From Linnemannia elongata (taxonomy: Eukaryota > Mortierellomycota > Mortierellomycetes > Mortierellales > Mortierellaceae), in assembly GCA_036320915.1 (NCBI GenBank), contig JAXBDG010000002.1, forward strand, positions 3,128,001 through 3,192,000: a stretch of 64,000 nucleotides of DNA, read 5' to 3'. Under the pieces are notes generated by a model, which was not told the origin of the DNA, did not search any database, and saw only the letters and a program-made list of their open reading frames with translations. The first letter of the stretch is position 1, and each line of letters starts with the position of its first letter. Positions 23,206 through 34,566 of the stretch are shown in pieces. The translations under genes were made by a program, and so were the position numbers.

Positions 23206-24732
23206 ATGACTCAGCTTCTCGAATCGACGAGGAACTATCTCAAGACCTCGACCAGACTGGGCCGACGGATGAGCAACTACAAGCTCGAGGCCGCCTCCTC
23301 TAGTCAGTCAAGTCTGAACGAAAAGACCATCGGCACAGCCAACAATAGCAACAACCTTTCGTCCCACAAAAGGCTCTCCGGATTGTTCAATACCGACGAC
23401 GGTCGCACCAAAAAATACTCGTTCTCCTCAGAGGACCGAGTGCCAACAGGACCTGGATCGGCCATTCACCAAACAAAGACGAGTCCCAACACCCAGGATA
23501 CGATCGTCCCTGGCGAGTATGCCCGCAATGATGCCGACCATCGACGCAGGAATAGCAAGAGCAGTGAGGGAACCCACCGGAGCAGGAGAAGTGACAGGAG
23601 TCACCTCAGTTCGCAAGATGGTACCCTGAACAGCAGCAACAACAACAACAACAACAACAGAAGCAGCAGACACCACAACAGGGACCGCGATCATGCTTCA
23701 GCCCATATGGAGCATGAAGTTCCTCGCGGTCGGTCGCCCACCTTGTCCATGTCCAACACAGTCAGCACCTCCGCCACCTACAACACCCGTCCGTCAACTA
23801 CCACTACCAACACAGACCCTGCCAGCCATCGCCATGGCCAATCGCATGTCTGGAGGCGAAACCTCTTGGAGGAGAGCATCATGTATTCCCTCAAACTCGG
23901 CTATGCCGAACGTCGTCGTTCCTCTTCGCGTCATCGGTCCTCCCGATCATCCAAATCCGACTCCCCTCGTGCCCGTAAGGCCCGCGAACAGGCTCTCTTG
24001 GCTGCCGCAACAGGCAGAGACATACTCAACCCTGTGCCAGAATCTCCAGGACGACATGCCTTTGATGTCGAGACACTTCATGAGGAAATTCTTGACCGCA
24101 GTTTTGCCCCACCACCATCAACCCTTTCAGCACATACAGGAACAGGACAACACCAACATCAGAGATCACAACAACACCAGCACCAACACCAACAGCAACA
24201 GCCACAAAAGGCAACATTCCGCAGGGAGAAGAACAGCCCATACCAGATGGAGTACAACGCATCGATGACCAACATTACTCAGTCCTTTGCCAGCTTCACC
24301 CTCGAACTCCCCGAACATCAAGTCTCGCACATCATCACGTCCTCCGCCATCCCCGATCTCTTTAAAATCAAGACGACCATGTCCGGTGTTCAGGAACAGC
24401 GTCCCAGGTCGCGGAGGAATTCGAAAACCCTTTCTATTGGAGGAGGTATTGCCCCCTCACCTCGTGTCCTTACCGGCGGTACTACTGCTGGACGGTCAAC
24501 ACCAATAACACTCCACCATCATCTCCAACAACAGCAGCAACAGCATCAGGGTGCAGGACGTCATGTCGAGAAGTTAGTGGAAGAAGAAGAAAACGATGGT
24601 GTTGACTCGCCCGTGTCACCCACCACGGCTACCTGGGTCCAATCTGTCTTTGCCTCACTGGATGAGGTCGCTACATCAAAGTCTAAGGCCCCCCTCTTTC
24701 AAGCCCCCAGTGTCCAAGCTACGGCCGTATGA
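23206..24732 (+). CDS. Ser/Gln/His-rich protein of unknown function
   Basis: Single-exon frame of 508 residues whose family was not recognised. It opens MTQLLESTRNYLKTSTRLGRR. It has a poly-Asn stretch (about residue 145), an Arg/Ser-rich SR-like patch (RRRSSSRHRSSRSSK), and a more ordered segment from about LLEESIMYSLKLGYAE to FDVETLHEEILDRSF. There are Gln/His runs (about 310-335 and 430-445), and the protein ends ATWVQSVFASLDEVATSK. The start was placed at 23206, where biased pyrimidine sequence gives way to normal codon use; in-frame upstream ATGs lie in the CT-rich leader. Probably a largely disordered regulatory protein; no function is claimed. Confidence 0.65.
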   Translation: MTQLLESTRNYLKTSTRLGRRMSNYKLEAASSSQSSLNEKTIGTANNSNNLSSHKRLSGLFNTDDGRTKKYSFSSEDRVPTGPGSAIHQTKTSPNTQDTIVPGEYARNDADHRRRNSKSSEGTHRSRRSDRSHLSSQDGTLNSSNNNNNNNRSSRHHNRDRDHASAHMEHEVPRGRSPTLSMSNTVSTSATYNTRPSTTTTNTDPASHRHGQSHVWRRNLLEESIMYSLKLGYAERRRSSSRHRSSRSSKSDSPRARKAREQALLAAATGRDILNPVPESPGRHAFDVETLHEEILDRSFAPPPSTLSAHTGTGQHQHQRSQQHQHQHQQQQPQKATFRREKNSPYQMEYNASMTNITQSFASFTLELPEHQVSHIITSSAIPDLFKIKTTMSGVQEQRPRSRRNSKTLSIGGGIAPSPRVLTGGTTAGRSTPITLHHHLQQQQQQHQGAGRHVEKLVEEEENDGVDSPVSPTTATWVQSVFASLDEVATSKSKAPLFQAPSVQATAV

Positions 24733-24884
24733 CACGCGCAGTGAACAGCCACTCATTTTTCTTCTCTGCCATAAAACACGCTAGCCTCATACAATATCCC
24801 GAAAATAGAAGCAATACCTAAAAAAGATGAATACACATTTACAAAGTTTAGATTGAGTGGTTTTGATCAACTAAAACGGTCTGT

Positions 24885-24917
<33 letters not shown>

Positions 24918-25799
24918 TTCATTGATTGTGACAAAGAAAGAAAAAAAGGTCAACCGCAAACTACAACTAAGAATTACATTCATTGCCCACCCGCCGAGAG
25001 AGAGAGAAAGAGAGAAAGAGATAGGCCAATAGAGGCACATAGTGTGAGCATCAACTACGCTAAGAAAAAGAAAAAAAAAAAGGTGGATACTCAATACGTA
25101 CATCCTCAACCTCAACCACCAACTAATAAAAAGGCACATCAACTAAAAAAACGCCTTTGTGTTCATTTACGTTTCATGTTCAATGCTCCTCTTTTGTGTT
25201 CATGACAACAACAACAACAACAACAAAAGGCATACGCACGCATACGCAAGCATTCACCCAAGCGCCGCACTGCTCGATGACGATGAGATAAGCGGGGAAA
25301 TATGGCTGACTGAGGTCAGACATTGCCAATGCTAATGCTTCTTTGTTTTGGTTAGGTGCTTGGTTCTTGAGGCGTATTTAGCATAAATGAGAGAGGACAG
25401 AGGGAGGGAAGAACTAGGCGTAAGGCGCAGGAATAGGAGAAAGTAAGAAAAAATGCAAGGAGAGGGGAAAGAGGAAGGAAAGAAAGAAAGAGAGGAGACG
25501 GAAGGCTGATGAGGGCGTGTGTGCAGAGGAGTTGGAGGAAAGGAGATCCAAGTCATTATGACGCGAGCTGTGTTGATGGCGGACGATTTGCTCCTGGGTA
25601 ACAACACCCCGCCCCCCATTGATCTTGTAATGATCTCAAGAACAGACTTTTTCGACTAGAAACACGTAGTATTACAATCTTCCCTGTAGAGCACTGGCTA
25701 CCCTGTCCTAAAACCAGCACTCTTTGTCTAATTGTTGATATGTTGCTACCTTGGCTCTTTGGTGTTGTTGACTCCTTCAGAAAGTTGGGTTGGGTGTTT
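24733..25799. other. Convergent 3' region with long T tract
   Basis: Lies between the end of the unknown plus-strand gene and the paralogous fragment on the minus strand. It contains a T31 tract (24886-24916), an A-rich patch near 25071-25081 and (CAA)n at 25205-25226. No gene is recognised. Confidence 0.5.
24886..24916. repeat. Poly(T) tract, 31 nt
   Basis: Uninterrupted T run about 150 bp after the stop codon of the gene at 23206-24732. Confidence 0.95.
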
Positions 25800-26257
25800 T
25801 TAACTGGTTATGATCGAACCGCCCACTGTTAACCCCCATGTTCGCGTTTTTCTTGTTTTCAGAAGCGCCAACTCCTTTCGCAATTCATTGGCAGTCTGTC
25901 GCTGTTCCTCATGCGCTACTCGCAGTTTCTCATAAACACGCTGCTGCTCCTCACGCACCTGTTTCTGGTCCTCCTGGAACTGCTTAAACAACACCAAAAC
26001 TGCCGCACTATCCCCTGTATTCCCACTGCTACTCTTCTTGCTGCTCGTGAGATGGGAAAGGTGAAAGAGAGGGTGAGACTTTTAGACGTCGTCCACTCAA
26101 ATCGCGGTACGAGAAACCTGCAGAAAATTCTCGACTGTAACACTAAAATACATGGTACGACAAATAAAAAACCGGGTAACGTACTCTTCCACAGGACGAA
26201 GTATCAACTCGCGTGCCAATATGTCTTTTTCTTGCACCTCAAAGTTCGATCGGTACC
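25800..26257 (-). pseudogene. Truncated paralogue fragment of the neighbouring ion-channel gene
   Basis: Two pieces match the channel gene at 26731-32565. The piece at 26257-26172 encodes YRSNFE...RPVEEYVTR, matching YRSYFE...KPVEEYAT of channel exon 2, and is preceded by an intact-looking acceptor (TTTTTAG) and a CTAAC branch-point-like motif. The piece at about 26055-25800 encodes FKQFQEDQKQVREEQQR and AHEEQRQTANELRKELALLK, closely matching the channel's C-terminal coiled coil. The propeller and all membrane segments (over 1000 residues) are missing between them. Read as a deletion-degenerated tandem duplicate. A short expressed gene made of the two end pieces cannot be excluded, but no continuous frame was found. 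Confidence 0.65.
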
Positions 26258-26444
26258 CTAAAAACAGCAATGCAGCTGTACGACCCAGCATTGGTTAGTT
26301 TTAGTGTCGCAACTTGCAAGTCTATGCTCCACTGCTGGTCTTTCTTCGAGAATATCAATGCCAACATGTTCGTCCATTTCCTCTCTCATTTTTTCACGCA
26401 TTTTTTTTTTTCTTTTTTGATGAAGATAGGATAAAGTGTGAGCC

Positions 26445-26473
<29 letters not shown>
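26445..26473. repeat. Poly(A) tract, 29 nt
   Basis: Uninterrupted A run on the plus strand, upstream (minus-strand sense) of the paralogue fragment and just beyond the 3' end of the channel gene. Confidence 0.95.
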
Positions 26474-26476
<3 letters not shown>

Positions 26477-26730
26477 ACGCAAACTGAGGAATAAAAGTTT
26501 CCATTCGGACCCGTATGACATAGGGCAAAGGGTACACAAAGATATGGTTTATCCTTTTTTGCATGGTTCTCCTCAGGTCGATCTCGAAGGAAAAGATCAC
26601 AGCCCCACCGCTCTACCAGCAAACAACAACAAAACAAACAACACCGCTCATACCCCGCAGCGTCCTTGTGTAGCTCTTGTGTAGCTCCGCAATATTGGGT
26701 GACGAATAGTATTATTTACGTGTTTGACGA

Positions 26731-29700
26731 CTATACTATTTCTCTGTTAGCCTCCAGTTGTTCCTTTAAAAGCGCTACCTCCTTCCTCAATTCAGCAGCC
26801 GTTTGTCGTTGCTCCTCGTGCGCCAACCGAAGCTCTTCAAAAGCCCGCTGTTGTTCTTCACGGGTCTGTTGTTGTTCCGCACGCGTCAGTTTCTGCTCTT
26901 CTTGGAACTGTTTCAACATCGCCATCAACCCCCCCTCGTCCTTTCCTTCCTCAGCCCCTGAATCCGCTCTGGTGATTTCATGGTGCTGTTGGACATTTTC
27001 ACTACCACTACTACCACCACCCCCACCATCTCCACCGGAAACAGGCACTTGCGTCTTGGTTTCGGCGATAGCAGGAGTCGGAGCATCGACAATCGCAGAT
27101 TTCTCTTCCTGGATTCGCTGCGTGTTTTTCCTATACTCGCGGACCTCCTGTGGCGTTGCAGTGTAGAAGATGGTCTCCGGGAAGTAGTCGTGTGCTGCCC
27201 TGTAGCCTATTTTTAAGTTGCATCAGGAATTATACAGGGAGAGGGTGAGAAAAAGGTAATATGGCATGCTGCACTTATCAGTGCCAGGATCATAAATGGG
27301 TAATGGGAAGAAGGAAGTGGAGAAGAACGTGGATGGGAGATTACCTGGAATGTCGTAGGTCAAGTTTTCGGCGCGTTCGACATATCGCATCCGGTTTTGC
27401 AACCACTCCAGTTCCCATGTTCTGTAGCCATCATCAAATGCATGGTTGATCAATGCTAAAAGCACAGGCATGTGCCCGAAATGCACAAGTCAGTAAAGAA
27501 GCTATTAATCATGGTGCTCTAGATCGAGAGTTGACTGATATCCTGACCGTAAACAGGTACATACCAATGAGAACATTCAACATGATGATGACGGTAAAGA
27601 AGAAGAACACAGCCATCATGATGTGGAATCCGACATCATTGTTCGAGAATCCGTTACTAACTTGATCGTAGCGGCCACCCTATGAATTTTTTGGTCAATG
27701 GTAATAGCATGAGTGACCAATACCAACCTTCTCTCTGATGTATTTGCATGTAAAGTAAAAAGAAGCAGCCGAGGTAGACCATGAACTCCACACTCACCAT
27801 CAAAAAGTAGGTCATAGAGAGAGCTCGGAAAATATTGAGTGAGAACCCTTCTGTGAAAGATGGACAGGTCTCCGCATTGATACAGGTATGAAGGACATGT
27901 ATGATCGCTACTGAGAAGGCGAAGGTCCCTCCTGCAAAGATAAAGAAGAACACGCGAATCGAGCTGATGATATAAATGATGATCGACACAAATTTGCAGA
28001 CACCTCGAATGACTCGCAGTTCGAATAGCTAAAAGAATGAAAGAAGGTAGGGAGAATGTGTACGATTGTGTTTGTGATCAAAATGTAAAAGAACTAGATG
28101 CTTCTTTTTTGAGGAAATAAGGATACTTACAAAGTGTAGGAAGATAAAGAGGATTGAGAAACTCAATAGGGTATTTTGCGCACTGGGATCGGACCAAACG
28201 ATATGTTGGATACTTCCTGCCAGTGGAAACATAAATGCAAGCAGATCGACCGGATTGTATACAGACCTAAGCAATATGATTCCAGTTATTAGTTTCTTAC
28301 TTAAAAAGACAGTTTTCTGCGCAAGTAAAGAATCATCGGCTATTCACTCACTCAATATATCCCCCCTTTTCCTTGATCATTTGAGCAATCTCGAGCCAGA
28401 GAAACACGGACGAAAAGACAACGATGGCAATAAAGGTCCCATTCACGGTCGATTCGTGTTCATAGCGATAAATCTGCATGAAGACTCCGATGAGAACCAA
28501 AACGTAGTAGACACACTGCGCGAGGAATCGGATCAACCAGTACTGAAGCCCAATCGTGTTCCTACAGCAATGTGAGCAAGTGTATTGTTTGGTTGAGATT
28601 GGCGGAGCAAATTCATGAATTCTCGGACCTTCGAAAAAAATGTAAGAAAATTACCATTTGTATTCCACAAGGGCGGCGATGGCAGGATTGTCGAGGGTCC
28701 CGGTTTCGAAAGGATGACAGTGGATTCTTGGGTTGTGATTCACCCATAACGCGTGCAAGATCACAGACTTGAGAGCAATTGGCCAGGAGAACACACTCTT
28801 GCTCCCCTCGCTCCGCGCGAGGTCCTCAGTACGAGCTGAGTCAGAATCGGTCTTGATCCAGAGCATATCAAAGGTGGCAAGATAAAAGTCGCGAGTGAAG
28901 TTATTCTTCGGCGGGTGGACTGCACGCGGCACAGTAAGATTTAGGACTTGGCTCTGATGTTGGTAGAGACCTTTCGGGTTAGATTTCCAGAATTGCAGTC
29001 GAATTTCGTATGGGTGTGCGATCGAGTGACGGTCCAGGATGTACTTCCGTCCACGAGCAGGCAGGTAGGCAAGTTCCCGAAACAGCTCCAGAGTGACCTC
29101 CGAGTAGGGCTTCTTGGGATCCGTTAACTCTTGCAGACACTGCTGAATGGGGAGCAGAAAGTGAGGGTCCTTCTCGAATTTAGCCTGGCGGATACAATAA
29201 TCGATAAGGATCTTGGCCAGCTCGAACACCTCAGGATGTTTATTCGCCTTGTTGAGTAGGGTCAAGATGGGATTGTTACCCCGATTCATGTTGTGACTTG
29301 GGATCCAGCGCCCTGCCGGGCGAGAAAGTATAGCTTTCCAAAGCTGTATGACCGAATTGTGTGATATTTTAGCTCTAAGAGCGACAATGTGACCCCTTTC
29401 AAGGCTGGACTCCTTCTTCCAGTGCGACATAAAATAATGTAATATGTTGCCGTCAGAAATTACCTCTGGGCGACAAAGGTTGACGTGTTTGGCAAAGTAT
29501 CGGATGATTTCCTCACGCATAAAATCATCTGCATCTTTGAACATCGCCATAAGATAATCGAAGCCCCACATGAACTCGCGATTATCGCCGGAGCCGCTAG
29601 GTACTGGGTCGGCCAGGGATCTCGCCTCACAGACGGTCTTGCGTATGGGTTCGTATCCATAGAGTTGTTGGTGAGGGCAAGCATTCCAATCCTTCACGGA

Positions 29701-32565
29701 CTCAGCGCCGAGGACCAACTGAAGGGAGAAGGTTTCCTGCGGCGACGTTGGAGTATTCCACACCATGACGAAATTACCAAACGACATCACCAAGTATGAG
29801 CATTCACCAACAAATGTCACACTGTAACGATCACAGACGTTGGGTAGCCGAATCGATATCCTTTGGATGAACTGGCCATCCTTGCCCGTGACGGCCAGTG
29901 TGAGAGACGGCAGGTTCTTGCTGCGACCATAAACAAAAACAGGGGCGAGCGTTTTCTCCACCTTGAAGCACATCCCCGAAGGCGCAGTAGCCTCAACGTA
30001 AAGCTGACCCTTGAAGGAGGAAATCGAGGAGCACGATTCGTCACAGCGTTCCTGAAGTTTGGACGGCGATTGGACAGTACGATCCTGGAGGTTGAAGAGA
30101 TTCAGCTGAGAAATACCGACACAGAGGGCTTGTGGTTTTACTGAGTTAGCGAAAGTCATCCTAAAGGTGTCGCATCCTGCGGCAATGTATTCCTCTACCA
30201 AGGACATGTTGCTCACGTTGAAGACCATGCCACGATTGTTTTGGTAGAAGAACTGATCCTGATACTCGAGTGAAACCATGATTTGGGTATCGTTGCGAAT
30301 GAAATGGACTTTACGAATACAAGGGGTTGGTTGCGTGTCGTCGAAGGTACAGCTGGCGGCTAGGGTCCAAGTTGCGGTCCAAAAGATACCGACATGGTTT
30401 TCGGCAACAACGGCAATCAGTTTACCATCCTTGGACATGGCCGAACAGGCGGCGGCCTGCACAGCGTCACCGAAAATATGTTGCGTGCATGAGGACAGAC
30501 GGGTTCCTTGTTCGATATCCCATGTAGCAAATCGATTAAATCGATCAAGTTCATCTGGAACGGAAGTTTTCAAGACGAGATATGGACCGCGCAGGCTCTT
30601 GGTAAGATCGTCACCGAAGCTCGTGAGAAGCATGTATATGCTCTGGTAGGGGCCAACTGGAATTGACCGGAGATGCGTCCAGTCTCCAACGACACTGTAT
30701 ATCTCTATAGTGACGCAGTTGTATGTCACAAACAGCTCATCCATAACATACTGACCCTGAGTGGAGATGATGTGAAATGCTGCTTTGCCAAGGAAACCAT
30801 CAAGTCCGGGACACTGCTCCTCAACACCGAACTTCTTGAAGCCCGAACCAGCGATCGCTCCTTCTGGGACCTGAGAGTGGCGGGCGTCGACCTTGTAGAG
30901 CGATGTATTGTTCGTGACACCCTCCTTCATACCTGATCGGCCACGGAGACGAGCCAAATCGACATAGACAAACTGCGTGGCATCCCAGGAAAGACAGCAC
31001 TCATAATACAACACGTTCACAATTGGCAACTGCATCCAGGCTACCAACCGTGACTGAACGTTATCGTTTAGCGATGATCCTGCAGAGTTATGAGATTGGC
31101 GAGGGTTGTTGGATTCCTGGTTGAAATGTTGCGAGTTTACCGGTTGTGGCTCCTCGAACTTCCAAAGTTGTAGCAGTCGATATTCTCCTGCAAGGACCGT
31201 GATCAATATGTGCGATCCATCTCCCGACATTGCGTGGCTAGCGATCGTCTTGGGTTCTTTTAGGTCCAAATCAAGGTGAGGATACCCTGTCCTGTTGACG
31301 TCGACCGAAGATAAGAACGGTCTATGCTCCCTGTACATAGTATCTATATAAATATAAAAAGAAAAATAAGGTAACTCAGCATGGTGCATTGTAATGTGTA
31401 TTACACAATACATAATAGACCAGGTCACTTACCACCCTTGTAGTACTCTCTGGAATCAGTAAGGATATCAGCATAGTGGATTTCAATCGACCCATAGTCT
31501 GATGGTTGATCCTGCCAAGTCATAACTTCTACCGCGAATGTGATTGACTGAGCCTCCGCGGTGAACAGAACCAGTTTCTCGTGTAACTTCCATCGAAAGA
31601 AAAGGTCGCTGTTTTTTTCTGGCCCAATCAAACATAGCCTCGCCAGCTCCTGTGGGGTAATGACCTTTGGTATCAATTGAATAATAAAGACTTTTAGTAT
31701 CATGCAGGAGTGTGCACTGAGTGAACACACACATTGTTATTGCGGCGCTGCTTACCTCAGACTTGGCAGACGTATAGCGATTAGGGGAACGTTGTACAGT
31801 GATGATGATGGCCTCGACAGTGTCCAAGTGCAAGTTCTTGGTCGAAACACCCAGAACGACATCGTAATGTGTACATTTGACGCGCGACGGTGTAAGGATT
31901 GTCCACTAGGTGAGTTCAAACAACAAAAGAACGGTGAGGGGAGGAGAACTGCGAGCACAGTTGTGAGAATAAGCGATAAGAGCGGCGGACTGAAGGAGTG
32001 TAAGGTCGTCTCTTAGTACTTTGATGTACTTGTTTGCTGACGTAAGGACGATGGCAGGTCGCGTCCTGAATGAATCGCAGAAAGAAAATGTGCCGTCAGA
32101 AGAAAAGATGATAGATGAGATGAGGGTGAGACGTTACTCAACTGTTAGCCTGAGCAAAGCCAGGTTTAAATACATAAATCGAAAAGGGGATCTCAGTTAA
32201 CGACGTGGCATACTCTTCAACAGGTTTATACTCGCCCGAGGGGTTGTTCTCATCCGTCTCAAAGTATGATCGATATCCTAACAAAAAAAAAACCAAGAGA
32301 CGTGTTGGTCATTTTCAGAATGAAGTGGGTCTGGTGAGGGATCTCTAACGGCACACGTCGTAGGGTGGGGAAACATACGAGGTTCAGGAAGTGGTAGTGT
32401 TTCTGGCTCATCTTCTTCGCCTTCAATTAATTTATCCTTGACGTCCAAATCTCTCAACATCATTGCATCGTCGTCGTCGTCGACTTCAATCGCCCCCCTC
32501 TTTTCCTGTCCAGCAGCAGCAGCAGCATTCTCGTCGGGAATGTCAATCACGAAAAGCTTAGTCAT
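26731..32565 (-). CDS. WD-like/TRP-like ion channel protein with C-terminal coiled coil
   Basis: Large membrane protein of about 1570 residues. Exons in transcript order: 32565-32379, 32277-~32143, ~32065-32020, 31905-31756, 31664-31433, 31343-28655, 28561-28352, 28266-28131, 28028-27798, 27679-27565, 27455-27345 and 27206-26731. The N-terminus is acidic. Exon 6 (about 250-1147) has propeller-like blades, for example SHAMSGDGSHILITVLAGE with LLQLW, and VGIFWTATW. Exons 7-10 carry about six hydrophobic helices of ion-transport type, with a possible pore near GGRYDQVSNGFSNND before FTVIIMLNVLIALINHAF, as in TRP channels. The last ~65 residues form a Glu/Gln-rich coiled coil that could drive tetramerisation. 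Exons 4-12 are in phase. The exon 2/3 junction does not keep frame with the sites I see, so that part is provisional. Ion selectivity unknown. Confidence 0.75.
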
Positions 32566-33172
32566 ATTCTCTATTTGGTGGCGAGTTTGATATTATTTGA
32601 TACTGTAAGAGTTGAATACAAAAAGAGACTTAGAAGTTAGGAGGAGGGAAATTGTGGGTAGAGGTAGAGAAACAAAAAAAAGGTGGAGAAGAGGAGGTAG
32701 AAGAGAAAGAAGACGAGGAGGGAGAGGAAGGCGAAGGAAAAGAGAAGAAGGCGAAGGAAAAGAGAAAAAGAAGAGAAAGGAAACTGGAAGGAGAGTTGTA
32801 CCAAAACTGCCAAGCATGCAACAAACAAACAAAAAAAAAACCAAAAAAATGCCGTTTTAAGTTTCCAACTGTGCCTAGATCGTGTCAAGTTCTCACTTGT
32901 ACCTAAGATTTAGTTTTTTTTCCGAGGGAGGAAAGTAGGTAAAAGAGACGACTCGTCTTTGGAACAATGATCAACAAATAACATTTTCATAACTGCAGCA
33001 AAACGATGGTAGAAAGTAATTAGGCATACGAACCATAACTACTCATATCTGACGCATCATAAAGTTAAATAAAATTCCTGAACACGCATCAATGATACCT
33101 TCCAGCCCCGCCTTCACATCCCCGCGATTAAACGACATAGCCTTCAACCTTGGCATCACCCTCACGAGCGCA
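32566..33172. other. Upstream region of the channel gene
   Basis: Holds a strongly purine-rich plus strand at about 32640-32790 (a CT-rich strand in the sense of the minus-strand gene, typical of leaders here). No gene is recognised. Confidence 0.45.
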
Positions 33173-34566
33173 CTAGCCAGATGCTGTCAAAAACGGGTTC
33201 CGTACATGGTACCGACGGTAATCAGTGTCGACTAGATCCAGGTGTTCGACGATCGGGAACCAAACAAACACCTTTTCACGGCCTTGGACGACAGGTATAT
33301 TCCAATCACCTTCCTCTTGGAAGGCGCTGCTGTCGTTGTTGTCACCGTTATCGCTATACTGCTCCTCGAAGGTTGGATCCGTCACAACTGTTGTCGTCGT
33401 TGCTGTTGCCGTCTCACTCCTCCAACAAGAGCATCATCCGACCAAGTCAACTCCAAATTCGCCGCCAAAACATGCACTCCTCGCCATCTTCAAATCTCAT
33501 AAACCTCCAATTCCTGGCTAAACAAAATCTTGAACAGATTCCTACAATCCGCAACATTCAGGGTCGAAACATCCAAATATGACAACGACTTCATACACGC
33601 AAACGTCGGCTGCCTCAACAATGGATCCTTCTTGAGATTGAAGAGACGTTCGGTAATAGCGTAGGGGTTGTTTGGGTAGTGTTGAGAGTTGTAGTAGTGG
33701 AGGTAGGACGAATCTGGGATATGTCCGTCAATGGTGAGGTGTGTTAATCCGGTAGGCGCAGAGGGGATCGAGGAGGACTGTGGGATGTTTGATGTCGGAT
33801 ATTGAGGGATGTGATTGAGGGAGGAGGTGTCCATTTAGTCTCATCATTGTTGTTCGGGGTGTAGGCTCTGCCAGTCGTAAGTTTACCAAACACAGTTGCG
33901 CTAATGTTGGCAGTGACGGACAGTGTCAACGAGTGGATGCTCATCCTGGGAGAATCCAGGAGGGATGTCGAGTAGTCGATCCAGTCGTTGGTCTCACAGG
34001 CATCTAGAAGCTTGAACGAGGGCAGGTTTGGGCACGACTGAGCCAAAGACCTGAGGTTCTTTTCCATAATGTCAGAGCTGACTTGAATGGACTTGAACTC
34101 GACAGCTAGCAGATTGGACAGGACTGGTAGAAGAGATCCATTTGGGAGACGTGCATCTCGCATGAAGATACACTGAGTGATCGCAGACTCGGGAACTTTA
34201 GGGTTTTTGGGAAGTGGACAGGATCATTAGTGGGACATCATACATACACACATACATATATACATACATATATACATACATACAACATACATCCTCTCCT
34301 TCGAATTGAGTCCCGCAAAAATCAAGATTGAGTTTAGGCATGCCTTTCCCTTCTAAAGGCAGCAGGGGTATCAAGGTCGAAAGAGACATGGATGATTCGA
34401 TATTCCGGTGCACGTAGAGGGAGGACAGAGAAGGGGAAAAGTCGAACGAGAACAAAAAAAGAGATGCAGGAAGAAAATGAACCAATGGGCGACAATGCAA
34501 TGGTTGGTGCCAAAAATACCTTGGGAGGGGCTGCACTGCATCAATTACATACCAGACAAAAAACAA
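33173..34566 (-). pseudogene. F-box/LRR-like gene, probably decayed
   Basis: Leucine-rich segments occur in several frames on the minus strand: SPSLSSLYVHRNIESS and MPKLNLDFCGTQF (before about 34290), then AITQCIFMRDARLPNGSLLPVLSNL through SCPNLPSFKLLDACETNDW (34163-33850), then GLTHLTIDGHIP and MKSLSYLDVSTLNVADCRNLF (33834-33490), and a last piece (33385-33173). They resemble the LRR part of fungal F-box-like proteins. The first two pieces can be joined by an intron with a GTATGT donor that contains an ATGT microsatellite. The third lies in another frame with no intron signal between, and no F-box or clear start was found. A frameshifted, 5'-truncated pseudogene fits best. Confidence 0.45.
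34240..34291. repeat. (ATAC)n/(GTAT)n microsatellite
   Basis: ATAC-rich repeat with ATAT interruptions. On the minus strand it supplies several GTATGT donor-like hexamers and sits where an intron of the F-box/LRR-like gene is expected. Confidence 0.9.

Noticed and set aside
32593..32906. Frames of Phe/Ser/Leu or Arg/Glu/Lys in the purine-rich block
   Set aside because: Simple-sequence artefact upstream of the channel gene.
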